64,000 bases of DNA from NCBI GenBank assembly GCA_954871525.1, contig OX940860.1, positions 55,292,724 through 55,356,723 on the forward strand, in the 5' to 3' direction. This document shows, piece by piece, positions 12,677-24,257 of the stretch (positions within the stretch are counted from its first letter, which is position 1; each line of letters opens with the position of its first letter). The translations under genes and the position numbers were made by a program. This DNA is from Parietaria judaica (Eukaryota > Streptophyta > Magnoliopsida > Rosales > Urticaceae). The notes beneath the pieces were generated by a model, which did no database searches, was not told where the DNA came from, and was given only the letters and a program-made list of their open reading frames with translations.

Positions 12677-14915
12677 TGCTGGGAAGTTCATTACGTTTCC
12701 CAATAATATTACCACGAAATATGCCATCGAACCGTCCGGATAACATTTAAAAAATATTTAAAGCCGAAAACTTGTTAACCGTACAACGGATCGAACATCA
12801 GATAATAACCGAAATCAAGATCTGATAAATTATCAGCAATTTAACTTTTCATAAATTCATTATTAATAATCTAGTCTATAAGAAATAAATAAACTGTAAA
12901 TAAAGGTTTGCATTTATTGACCCAATGCATAAGGCCATACCTCAAGTGATGACGATTCCGGCTGCGCGTTCAGAACTGGGCAGGGCTTCGCCGATGCTGA
13001 GAAAAACTCCCATGATCTTCCGGGATATTCTCCTGGACTCCTCATACCGAAGTGTGGCCTTCGCCGGCAGGACTTCGTCGCAAAATTCTAACTGGAGGTT
13101 CTTTTAAAACTTTCAGAGAACAACGTCTCGCTAAGCCGAACCAGATTACAGAGATCAGTAGCTAAGAAATTCCATGACTCTAGAAAGATAGAGAGGTCGA
13201 ATTCTTGCTCTGGGGAGAGGTGTGTAAAATGTGTAGAATGAGCACTCTATTTATAGGCTCGTAGAAAAACTAATTGTGGAAGCTTCCCTCCCTAATTTCG
13301 AATTCCATAATTGGCAAATATAACTAATTATCTCAAATCAATGGTCCAGATTAAATCTAGATATATTCAATGGTTCAAATTAATAAGGATTTAACCAAAT
13401 AAGAAAGTCATATTAAATCAATTAATTAAGCAATTAACCAATCACTTACATATAAAAATTCGATTTCCCTATCTATATATAAATTTTTTAAATCAATAAG
13501 CTAGATCAAATGGTTGAAATTAATTCCATAACCAATCTAATGTACCATATTGATTTAGGACAAAGTCAACTCTCCAAGCTTGATTACCACGCAATAAAAT
13601 TTGAATTCTATCTCCATAAAATCGAATTATATATGCCTTATATACATGTTAATTAATTTCCAATCCAATGGTTATGATTAAATCCTAAACCAATCCAATG
13701 GATAAAATTAATTAATCATATTCGAAATCCAAACTTGGTCACCAAGTCATTTTTTGAATTAGGGCTTCCAAATTAATTATCATGATCCAACGGTTGAGAT
13801 TTAAATCTTCACCGATCTAATGAACCAAATTAATTTAAATGTTTTTCATCAATACCTAAACTTAGATCCTTATGCTGTAATTTGGAAAATTTAAACCAAG
13901 TCAAACTCATGTAGACCTAGTCACACATTTCTTGGGCAGCTGTGAATATACACATTTATATATTTACCAAAAATATATTTTATTATAATATAATCCTATT
14001 AATTATTAATTAATTATCAATAAGAATATTAATAATTAAATCCAAATAACTAAATTATATCATAATTCACTGATCTCAATATAACACATTCAATGTCATG
14101 GTGCAACACCATCACTTAAATTCGTGGCATGTGATTTAATTTCTTAGATTACCGATACCGACCAGAAACTTGGAAATTACCTAAATCACAAACTATTAGT
14201 AATATTGTAAGTAACCCACTTATGGATTCGATTCATAAGTTGCGCACGGGTACCTCTCACTTCTCACCTCTAACAATCAAGGGAATCATCTTGACTATGA
14301 AAAAGAGCTATATGATGTATGTTTCTATGACCATGCTACCCTTAATTGTTGAGTATCATCTTCCCAAACTAGCAGCATTGGGAACAATAGTAAATGTGTT
14401 CTTTAACAGTTAAATCGAAGAACAATCAAGTCAACAGTCCAGGCTCGAGGTCACTCGGCACTTAGATCGAATATTGATTTGATCATCTACTAAGTGACTC
14501 AACTCCAAGTTATCAGTGACGGTCTTATATGATAACTTCCGGAGTTTAAATCAGGTCCAGTCAAGTATAAAGCAGCTTCATTTTTAATGCACTTCTAGTG
14601 AGTGTGACACACACACTTAATCCAGAATAAGATTATATCACTTAGTCACATTAATGACTTTATCCGATTAATTGGCTTCCACTCAGTTAATCAAGTCACA
14701 GACATTTTAAGTTCATTTATTATGATTATTAATTCTTCCTCATATTGACTCGGTTGTGATAATAATGACATAATTGCATCTTTTATGAACTATGGAGCTA
14801 ACATTCTATACTATAATAAAATTAACATAATAAGTAACATCTTTTATTCAACGACTTTGGTCAAAATCTTTTACAATTAGGGGAAAACAGCTTGTTTAAG
14901 GACACATGTCCAACA
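12677..14915 (-). mobile_element. Solo LTR of large-LTR family A (2239 bp), TSD ACACA
   Basis: Runs from TGCTGGGAAG (+) to ATGTCCAACA, so on the minus strand it starts TGTTGGACATGTGTCC. It is flanked by a perfect 5-bp duplication ACACA (12672-12676 and 14916-14920). It aligns throughout with 24258-26969: a GAACCGTCCGG block near the 3' end, the CATTTATTGACCCAATGCATAAGG-like block, and a minus-strand TATAAATA at 13248-13255. It carries no internal genes. Its 3' terminus (12677 side) lacks the embedded primer-binding-like sequence seen in two sibling copies. Confidence 0.88.
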
Positions 14916-15188
14916 ACACATTCAAAACTCTCCAACGGCTATAAAGTCCAAACTGCTAAACATCGATTGTGGATCTATTCTCCTGGCCATAGGAGAACGT
15001 GCCAACCTAGGAGAACGTGGAAAGGGATCTGAGTTCACTTTTCTTGAGATTTACTATTGTTGTCTTTGAATACTTTCGAATTCTCTCTTATATGTACTAG
15101 AAAACTATCAATAAATTATAGAGGAATTGGTTAACTATCGCTCTGGGCGACCTTTCCAAAGTTCTTCGTGTCAATATATACATATATA

Positions 15189-18035
15189 TGTTGGACATGT
15201 GTCCTTAAACAAGTTTTTTTTATCCATTTGTAAAAGATTATAACAAGTCGTGAACATATGTGTTGGACATATGTGTCCTTAAACAAGATATTTTATCCAT
15301 TTGTAAAAGATCATGACAAGTCGTTGAATAAAAGATGGTGCTTATTATGTTAATCTTATTATAGTTTCTGGTAGAGTAAAATAGAATGTTTGTTCCTTAG
15401 TTCATAAAGGATGCAATTATGTTATTATTATCACAACAGAGTCAATGTGAGGAAGAATTAATAATCATAATAAATGAACTTAAAATGTCTGTGACTTGAT
15501 TAACTAGGTGGGAGCCCATTAATCGTATAAGGTCATTAATGTGACTAAGTCACAATCCTATTCTGGATTTTGTGTGTGTCATATTCAGTAGAAGTGCATT
15601 AAGTGTGAAGTGTCTTCATACTGGACTGGACTTGACATAAACTCCGAAAGTTATCATATAAGACCGTCACTGATAACTTGGAGTTGAGTCACTAGTAGAT
15701 GATCAAATGGATATTCGATCTAAGTCCTGAGTGATCTTCAGTCTGAGCTGCTGGCTTGATTGTTCTTTGATTTAACCGTTAAAGAGCACAATATATTACC
15801 GTTATTCCAAACACTATTATTTTGGGATAATAATAGTCAGCAGTAAGGGTAGCTTGGTCATAGACATGGGCATAACACAACTCTCTTCAGAGTCATGATG
15901 ATTCCCTTGAGTGTCAGTGGTGAGAAGTGAGAGGTACCCGTGCGCAACTTATGAATCAAAACCATAAGTGGGTTACTCATGATATTACTGACTGAGTCAA
16001 GGATGGAAATGCAATGAGGGGCATAACGGTAAAAACCGTCTGCTCATGTGTGGATCATCAAATGAAAGATCAATAACCCGAATTTGATTGTATCAATGGA
16101 CACCCTACTGTAATAAAGGGAATAATATATATTGTACCACTAACGAGTGCAGCCTCGGGTTTATAGTGGAATTCCACAGAGGTTTGACGAACATCCTAGC
16201 AGTTCTTTAGAGCTTAAGTGGTACGGGTCCATAATCCCCAGGATAGCTTCGTAACGGATGATACGTACGTGATTGGAACATTTTGAGATGTTTAATCATT
16301 TGTCAAGATTTATAAAACTGAAGTCTATGACAAACATCAGATAGTTTTATCAGTAGCGTGGCAAAAGTACCATATCTTGGATTTTCTGTCAACATGAAAG
16401 TTGTTGGAAATTAAATTCTAAGAAACTTTGCTTTTGGAACTGAGTCGTTTCGACATACGGTTTGTGATTTAAAGAATTTCTAAGTTTGTGATCGTTTCGG
16501 TAAACCATGAAATTAAATCACATGTCACAAATTTAAATGATTGTGTGGCACCATGACATTTGAATGTGTGATATTGAGATCAAAGGATATTAATATAGTT
16601 TAATTATTTGGATTTAATTATTAATATCTTATTAATAATTAATTAATAATTAATAGATTTATATTAATAAATAAAACTAATATTTGATTATATATATATG
16701 TGTGTGTGTATGCGAATGGGCTGCTTGGAATGTGGAACCATAAAGCATTCGAATCGATTGAATTTGGTCTTTTCATAATTATGGCATAAGTACCAAATGT
16801 TTTGGTATATGAGCAAAACCCTAAAATCAATTTAATCCATTGGATCGGTTAGGATTTAATATCAACCGTTGGATTAGGATAATTGAATTTAACCCTAAAT
16901 ATAATTCAAAATTTATAGCTTGGTGACCAAGCTTAGGGTTTTCGAATTTGTATAATTAATTGTATCTGTTGGATCGGTTTAAGATTTAATCTTTACCATC
17001 GGATTGCAAATTAATTAATTATATATATAATATATGATTTTCGAATTCAAGTTTAGGAGAAAATCGAATTAGGGCTTTTACCAAGTCTTTAAGTGTTTGA
17101 TTTTATCATGATATAATTTGATCTGTTGGATTGGTTTAAGATTTATCTGAACCACTGGATCTATATAATTAAAATTCGAAATTCATTATATATATATATA
17201 TTCGAATTATTAAATAAGTGGATAAGATTGGTTTTTTATTTTACCATGTCTTTCTTATTTAATTAAATCCCTGATTATATATAGCCCTTGGATTTAGATA
17301 AGATTAAATCTAGAACTTTGGATTGAAATAATTAATTATATTTAATATATATTATTCGAAATATAGGGAGGGAATTTCTCCAATTCGGTTACAGTCTGAG
17401 CCTATAAATAGGGAGCTCATTCTACACATTTTTTCACACCTTTCCCCAGAGAAAAATTCGAACTCTCCCTCTCCTTAAGGGTCTGTGAATTTTTCCTCTG
17501 ACTCCTCTCTCTGGTTCGGCTTAAGAGCCTTAGTTCTCCGGAAGCTTAAAAAGAACCATCAGTTAAAGTTTGCAACAGAGTCCTGCCAGCGAAGCCCACG
17601 CTTCGGTACGAGGAATCCAGGAGAATATCCCGGAAGATCACGGGTGTTTCCCTCAGCACCGGCGGAGCCCTGCCAAGTTTAGAACGCGTAGCCGGAAGTC
17701 GACAACTGAGGTACAGCCTTATGCATTGGGTTAATAAATGCGACCATTTACTGCTTTCTATTTATTTCCTATAGAATAAATTATTAATAATGATTTATGA
17801 ATATTAAATTACCTAATATTTATCAGATCTTGTATTATGGTTATTATCCGATGTTCGGACCGTTAGTCGGTTAATATGTTTTCCGCTTAAAATAATTTTT
17901 AAATATTACCCACACTGTTTGACGACATATTTTGCGATAATATTCACGGGATCCGTGACGTGATCCTCCAAAAATTGGTATCGTAGAGATCCAATTTCCA
18001 ACAATTGGTATCAGAGCAAGATCCAATTCCCAACA
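15189..18035 (+). mobile_element. LTR of family A with duplicated termini; probable solo LTR, TSD ATATA
   Basis: On the + strand the unit begins TGTTGGACATGTGTCC and restarts after 72 bp with a second LTR start at 15261. It then runs colinear with the reverse complement of 24258-26969. The promoter TATAAATA is at 17403-17410. The core LTR end resembles ...GATCCTCCA near 17970. Two tandem 30-32 bp units (17974-18003, 18004-18035) follow, each containing TTGGTATC plus GAG.. and ending CCAACA. The flanks are ATATA on both sides (15184-15188, 18036-18040), which fits a target duplication but is weak in AT-rich DNA. Alternatively it is an LTR plus primer site of a truncated element. No coding region follows. 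Confidence 0.75.
17974..18035 (+). repeat. Tandem primer-binding-site-like units at an LTR 3' end
   Basis: Unit 1 (30 bp) has TTGGTATCGTAGAG. Unit 2 (32 bp) has TTGGTATCAGAGC, an exact complement to the 3' end of plant initiator tRNA-Met, the usual primer of Ty1/copia and many Ty3/gypsy elements. Both units end in AATT.CCAACA. Confidence 0.85.
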
Positions 18036-18040
18036 ATATA

Positions 18041-18479
18041 TTTATTTAATTTACGGCTATAAGATGTGAGGTCGGAATTCAAATAGAAAATATAGAGGCA
18101 TGTAAATCAACCGGGCTAACATAAGTGTGGGACGCTTAAGGTGGAGATCCACGTCAACAAACATAATCCCGAAGGAAGCGTACAAAGGTAGCTTCCGCTA
18201 GTTAGAGGAGCGGCGTTAATCTTTTCTTTTTTACAGGTCCTCCCTTACCGCGGAAAACCTTACCGAGGAAGGAAAATCATCAAGGCTCAACAAGAACAGT
18301 GCAGGGGCTCTTCAAGGACAAAAGAATCATCTCTAGTTAAGTAATTTAGTAGTCAATCCTCATTGAATCCACCTTTGACCTCTCACGCGACCACCAGGTT
18401 TGGCCCAGGGTTCGAACCGCGGATTGGGTTCATCGTTAATCCAAAAATGAGCATTAACAATATTATAATTAAATTTCCC
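18041..18479. other. Non-coding junction DNA
   Basis: Sequence between two LTR copies. It includes TCCACGTCAACA (about 18147-18158), like the inverted LTR terminus motif seen at 40262-40287, but no complete element can be delimited. Confidence 0.4.
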
Positions 18480-19692
18480 TCATATCACACATTAAAATAT
18501 CATGAGTCTGACTCAATATTTAATATGTCAGTATATGACATGTGATTTAATTTATGCAATCGATAAGCATAGGTTAAAAACATTAAAATCATGAATCACA
18601 AATAGTAAGTCGGATTGATTCAATTCCAAAAGATAAATTCACCGTAATTAAATTTCCTATAAGTTTCAAGTTGATCCTGAAATTAATTCCATAATCTTTT
18701 GATAGGCTCCAGAAAAATAAAACCATTTCCAAAATTTGACACAAATTTTAGTTTTAATTATTATGTCATATGTTTAAATAAAACATATATTATTACGTAC
18801 GATTCGTCCATTCCGGATTTACCTAAGGGACCATGGACACATTCAGTTAAGCTCCAAACAAACTACGAGCAAGTTCGTTAACATCGGTGTTATTTCACTA
18901 TAAAAAATATATTTTCTTTTGTCTAAAAGGTGCCCATTAATACAATCAAATCTTGTCAATAATCTTTCAATTTATTCTTCACACATAAGCATGCATTTTT
19001 ACCAATTGTCATTTAATGCTTTTTCTCCTTAATTTCGTTGGTGATATTGTAAACAACCCACTTACGATTACGAGTCATAAGCTGCACACGAGTCTTGTAC
19101 TACTTCTCATGACCGACAATAAAGGGAATCATAATGACTTTGAAGAAAGCTATGTAATGTCTTCATCTGTGATCAAGCTACCCTTTCCTGTTTACTATCG
19201 TGTTCCCAAAATATCAGTGTTGGGAGCTACATAATATTTGTACTTTAATAGTTAAATCAAAGAACAATCAAGCCAACAATCCAAGTTCACGATTACTCAA
19301 GACATAGTTTAATTTTTATTTGTCTATCTTTTGTGACTTAATTACAAGTTATCAATAACAGTTTTATTTAGTTAACTTTCAAAATTTAATCAAGCATAAA
19401 GTCACTTCATACTTAATGCTCTTCTAGTGAGTGTGCATCACTTAATCATACTAATGAATTTAACAATTAATGGGCTCCCACCCAATTAATTAAGTCATGG
19501 ACTTATTTAAGTTTATTTATTATATTCATCAATTATTATTCAGCCCATGAAATATAATTGCATTCCACTATGAACTATGTATTAAACAATTTACTGAAAG
19601 ATTAATATAATAAGTACCAACTTCATTTAATCGATAAATCATAATCCTTTACAACATGTAATTTCATATTGTTTAAGGGCACACCCCTAACA
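18480..19692 (-). mobile_element. Truncated LTR of family A (5' half)
   Basis: The right end GGGCACACCCCTAACA corresponds on the minus strand to an LTR start. The segment then parallels 14915 back to about 14050 and 26969 back to about 25620: a GTAACCCACTTATGG-like block, then ACAATCAAGGGAATCAT, then a CATGTGATTTAATTT block. It stops near 18480, before the promoter region, so it is a 5' fragment. Confidence 0.7.
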
Positions 19693-19911
19693 CTACGGCC
19701 TCTCCCAGTGGAAGGTGGAATTGGTGGTGGACGGCCTCCAGCTAGTCGTTGCAACCTCCTCGGTGCCGCCGGTTGTGAGTCAAGAACGGCATCCACCTCA
19801 TCATCGCCCTCCTCCTAGGTGGTGTCGTCGACGGCATATTTGCCGCCATCTTCGTCGGGGTCATGACGGTCTGTTCGGGAACGACCTTCTTCTTAGAAAT
19901 TCCATGTAGCG

Positions 19912-20286
19912 TCATCGGAGTCGTCGTTGTTTTCTTGACTCGGGTTTACCCAAACCGCCGAACGGCCTCGGTTTACAAACCGGGTCAAAGTCTAGCGTAT
20001 CCGCATCACCAAAAATAAAATTTGCATATTCGGAAAATGGGCTATTTAAATAAAAAACCTTTTCACTAGGATTTTGATTTCGTTGTTGTTGAACTAGCGG
20101 AGGACCGTCGTAATCGTAAGGCAGATCATTTGTCGGGATGTTATAGTGATTGATGATGGAATCAAAATACGCGTGTTGATGAATCCGTTGATTACTACTC
20201 GCCCCGCCAAAGCCTCGTCCTTGGTACTTGCCAAAGCAAACGGTTGGCGGAGCCGAATTGAAGATATTGAAGTAGGAATCTGTCAT
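19912..20286 (-). CDS. Small ORF of unknown origin with its own TATA box (possibly transposon ORF1)
   Basis: A 124-residue frame beginning MTDSYFNIFNSAPP, rich in Asn, Gln, Phe, Tyr and Pro, with a basic end (KPESRKQRRLR). A good TATA box (CTATAAATACC on minus, 20418-20428) lies about 135 bp upstream of the ATG. Beyond the stop another frame stays open and basic (for example KKKVVPEQTVMTPTKMAA) towards 19700, which suggests that a longer protein was broken by a frameshift. Low-complexity N-termini of this style precede Myb/trihelix-like domains in ORF1 of PIF/Harbinger elements, but no such domain is visible, so the assignment is a guess. It abuts the family A LTR fragment at 19692, which may have truncated it. 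Confidence 0.4.
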   Translation of the reverse strand: MTDSYFNIFNSAPPTVCFGKYQGRGFGGASSNQRIHQHAYFDSIINHYNIPTNDLPYDYDGPPLVQQQRNQNPSEKVFYLNSPFSEYANFIFGDADTLDFDPVCKPRPFGGLGKPESRKQRRLR

Positions 20287-20417
20287 TTTGATAATGTAGT
20301 GTATGTAAATAATTATAAAGTATAAAAACTATACAGTAAACTCGAATCGAGATATTATGAGCGTAATATTGAGAGTGGAGAGTCGGAGTTGAGTGATAAT
20401 ATTGTTGTTGATGAGTG

Positions 20418-20428
20418 GTATTTATAGG
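20418..20428 (-). promoter_or_regulatory. Candidate TATA box for the ORF at 19912-20286
   Basis: Minus-strand CTATAAATACC, a near-consensus plant TATA box about 135 bp upstream of the ATG. Confidence 0.5.
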
Positions 20429-20753
20429 GGTAGAATTGATATAAATTCAAAAAAGTTGGTTAAATTGTAACGTTAACATTCGCACCGACTCTATTTTTAC
20501 ATCTTTATTATTTTTATTTTTATATAATCTGGACCGTCAGATGATGAAATCTAACAGCTCAGTTTATTCGATTATTCGAAAGAAATTTGGATCCGGATAA
20601 ACCATAATTAAAATAATTTAATATTATTTTTTTCCGGATTCAGAAAGTTCTGAATACTGGTTCTAATCCTGATTTACCCGGATTTTTTTTATTTTTTTAC
20701 TACTGTATTTACAGGATTAGTAAAACACTTAATAGAGCTTTCAAAGTATGGTT

Positions 20754-20946
20754 CTAAATTTCGCGGCACGTCGTCGTCACGCCAGAAAATGAAGACATGC
20801 GGAACGAAATCCGACATAAATCATTATCGTTTTCCAGATTTTCGACGGCTTTCGTTCCAAATCCGACAAAGTCTCCATTGTGTCGTTCCAAGCCAAAATC
20901 GGCAAAAATGGTATCGAAATCCGATTGTTCACGGCCAAATTTTTCG

Positions 20947-20982
<36 letters not shown>

Positions 20983-21090
20983 AGAGAGTCGTAGAGAAAG
21001 TGAGAGAGAGAGTGACAGAGAAAAAAATAAAGAGGGAGACAGAAAGAGAGAATCGGATGGAGGCGCATAGAGAGTGGGAGAGAAAAAGAT
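20754..21090. repeat. (GA)n-containing low-complexity segment
   Basis: Repeated ATCCGA.. / AAATCCG motifs (20800-20930) are followed by GA-rich DNA (20950-21085). Frames read through it on both strands only because GA repeats avoid stops; no gene is supported. Confidence 0.7.
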
Positions 21091-21298
21091 GGCAATGGTT
21101 TAGAAAATATGATTTAAATATGGTGGTATTAGGGTTTATGTTAATGGGTTTAGTTTTTTATGAGCTTTTTGGGCCTTCAAATATGTATTAGGACATTAAT
21201 TATTTTTATAAAATTAAGCCCTATAATTTTGCATTTTATGAAATTTAGCCATATACTTTTATATTTTTATGATATCGCAACTATAATATTTTAAATTC

Positions 21299-21336
<38 letters not shown>

Positions 21337-22079
21337 AACCTAATACTATAATTACTTAATTTTATAGTAGAAAATGTCTAATTAATTTTAATAGTAATAA
21401 TATGTTAATAATAGAATTCTTGTATATTTCGATGGCAAACGATATACTCGTGAAAGTTATGCGGTATTATCAACAAATAACATGCCCTTTTATTTTTCTA
21501 TTTATGTGTGAGCAAGCGATACTCGTAAATAAAAGACTGCGAAACAACATTGATATTAAATTTTAGAACCTTGTTCTCTAAGTACGTGTTGGTGTACATG
21601 TACCCATCATTTCATGGTGTACATGTACCCATCATTTCACGTCATCCATACTGATTCCTTTGTGGGTCCCACAGTCTGCACGCTGTTTTTATGTTCCTTT
21701 TCAAATTTGCTTTCAAGTGGGTCTCATTATCACTGATAATGGCCCACCAAGACTCTAAAAGATGACAAGCTCATCACTCTACGGGCCTCCTAGGCATTTG
21801 TCTATAAGCACTTTTGGTTCTTTGCTTAGCTTTACTATTTCCCCTATGAAAGGAGGAAAAGTGCAATTAATGGCAATATTATATTAATTTCTACACTATT
21901 TCTATTTTGGATTAAAGTAGTGACTAAAAAGCTCTAAAATAAAAGTTTAGCCCAGATTTTTCATTAATGACAAACTTATTGCTTGAACTTCAACGTTCAA
22001 CCTAAAGTATGAAACGGTGAAAAATCTCGACTCTCGGAGAAATGTCGACTAGAAGTTTCAAGAAAATATTTATAGTTTC
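21091..22079. other. AT-rich intergenic DNA with a 25-bp direct duplication
   Basis: An (AT)n tract lies near 21306-21332. A tandem duplication of GGTGTACATGTACCCATC.. (21591-21614 and 21616-21639) is nearly exact. No coding signal. Confidence 0.6.
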
Positions 22080-22686
22080 GAAGTTGGAATTTTCAAGAAA
22101 ATATTTATCATTGAACGATTAATCTAGATTAAACACGAAAATTAAAATCATTCTGTTTCGATAAGTTACCAGACTTTTGGTACTTTTGTCGATTAGTAAC
22201 TTTCTAACCGAATCGCCTCGGTATGCGCGCGTATGGGGCAGCGTTTCGACTCGGGATCAAAACTCCACAAATGTCGAGCTTTTATCTCGTCCACCACGTC
22301 GCTGCGAAAACTGTGTTGTGTGCAGATCGAAAATCCCCTCGTCGGGCTTCTAGGCCCTTCTCGGTGATTGGATGATGACGCGATCTCGGCACCGGGGAGG
22401 AGAGCAATTCACGAGCTAGGGATGAGGGGGCAGATCGAAGTCTCTCTCTGATTAGGGTTTGGAATACAAATTATGACCTAGAGTTAGAGTATTTATAGCC
22501 CACAGTTAAGAATGACCAAATGAGCTTTGGCCCATTTAAATGGGTCAAGCCCATTAGGTCATTATTAATAATATAATAAATTATTAATCCCACATAATTA
22601 CTTTATCGGGTCTGGGTGGGCCTAACATATTTACGACAATCTTTAAGGCACAACGTAAGCCCAAATGGGTTCACGGGCCATATAAG
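22080..22686 (-). repeat. Dispersed repeat, family B (LTR-like), copy 2
   Basis: Reverse-complement counterpart of 5080-5640, with the promoter-like half near 22480-22660 (GGGCTATAAATACTC on minus, about 22490-22505). It was interrupted at its upstream side by the hAT element at 22687-23628. The sequence beyond 23636 may be its continuation. Confidence 0.6.
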
Positions 22687-23628
22687 CAGGGGCGGATATA
22701 CTCTTAGCCCAGCATGGGCTGTAGTCCCCCCAGCCTTTTGTAGAAAAGACTTAGCAGTAAGCCTAAAACGAATCCAGCCCCTCCCAAAAAATTAAACTTA
22801 GCCCCTCCCATAAGCTCAAAAGCAAAGAAAAGAAAAAGCCACCCATTTAATTCCAACTCTGCACTATCTCTCTCCAGCCCTCACTGAGTGAAGGACCCAC
22901 ACATGTGAGACCACACCACGTCACCACCCACAGACTCAACTCCATTGCCGTCGCTCGACCTCCACCGCCACTCTCTGAAGAAACTTTCGCACTCCTCCAT
23001 TAGATTCGCCTCACTCCGCACCGTTAATCTGTTTGATTTGCCTCCGCACGACGCGGCCATCTCTCTCTCTCCCGACGACTCTATTGTTTCTCTCTTTCAA
23101 CAAATCGTCCGTCTAAAGATTCGTACAGACTTTGTTAATTGCTCACGAGTCAAAGCATCGATGTACTTTTATATTTATTTCAAGGCTTAAGTTATATTTT
23201 TTGAACACTTTAAACAAATCGACGAACGTGCGTTGAATCATGACCAGATTTGATTTATCCTATTCGGGTTCTCTACGGATTCGGCTAGGTTATTCGACGG
23301 ATCACACCAGTGCAGAAACTTAATTTACGCGCCGGCCACTGATTTGCATTCCAAATGGAGAATAATATATTGATTTGGGTTATTTAATGATGAATTTGAT
23401 TTTGGTTTTGGTTGTATGATTTTCGTTGGATTTTTTAATTTAGGTGTTTAAATATTAGGAATTTGTGTTCAATTATGTTAGTTTGGAATTGGTTGTTTTT
23501 TACCAGGTATTGGCCCGTTTTGACCCGATATTTTTTGTAATTCGAAAACCGAGAATCAAGCTTGTACCGATTTTCTTTTGTAAATTTTTTTTAGCCCCCC
23601 TTAATCTCATTTTCTGGATCTGCCACTG
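22687..23628. mobile_element. Non-autonomous hAT-type DNA transposon, TSD CATATAAG
   Basis: Begins CAGGGGCGGAT and ends ATC.GCCACTG, which is CAGTGGCGGAT on the other strand: short imperfect terminal inverted repeats of the plant hAT CAGxGGCGGA type. The flanking 8 bp are identical, CATATAAG (22679-22686 and 23629-23636), the duplication size of hAT transposases. The subterminal AGCCC(C)TCCC motifs seen at both ends are common in this group. Length is 942 bp, with no transposase. The only longer frame (22945-23190) shows no recognisable domain and may be captured sequence. Confidence 0.85.
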
Positions 23629-23670
23629 CATATAAGGCCCAATTCTCAGTTCGGGCATATTCCTACATTG

Positions 23671-24257
23671 TGTTGGGGTCGAATTTGGTTCTAAGACCAA
23701 AGAGGCCAACACACGAGTGTTCTCGGCCAAAGAACGACATAGGGAGAAGAAGAAGGACCAAGAAGGATTGTTCCGCCCATACGAGGAAGGACTTGATCGA
23801 ACAACGATTCCATCTAAAGCCAAACGCAAGATCGAGCCAAGCCTAGCCAAAGGAAAGTCCAGTCGAGGCGCAGAATGGACGTTTTGCCCAATCCAACGCA
23901 AGTAGAAGACAGACCGGCCCACGAGTCGATCCAAGAAGGACGGTTTAGTCGAATCCCGACCAGGGGACAACAAGGATCCACTCGAGTAAAATTGTCTCCC
24001 CAGGAGCAACATGATTCCATACACACCCAGGTCATCATAAAAGATTTAGGGAACAACCAAATTAGGGTTCGTTAAAACTTTGTAATCATAGCTGATTATG
24101 AGACTCAAATCCATGCCTATAAACAGTATAGAATGTCACTCATAGAAGTGAAGGATAGCCAATTAAAAAAGGTACTAAGTCGTTCACCAAAAAAGAGTAC
24201 TATCACTTATCCCAAGAACATTCTTTCTTCCCCTTTTTCGTCCGTTGTTGTACAAAC
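23671..24257 (+). mobile_element. LTR-like fragment with hairpin start, split by the solo LTR at 24258
   Basis: Starts TGTTGGGGTC and folds back within 41 bp (TGTTGG/CCAACA outside, TTTGGT/ACCAAA inside), as other gypsy LTRs in this window do. A TATAAAC lies at 24118-24124. It continues past the solo LTR from 26975 (TTGTACAAA.. region), but the right end and a target duplication were not found. Confidence 0.5.
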
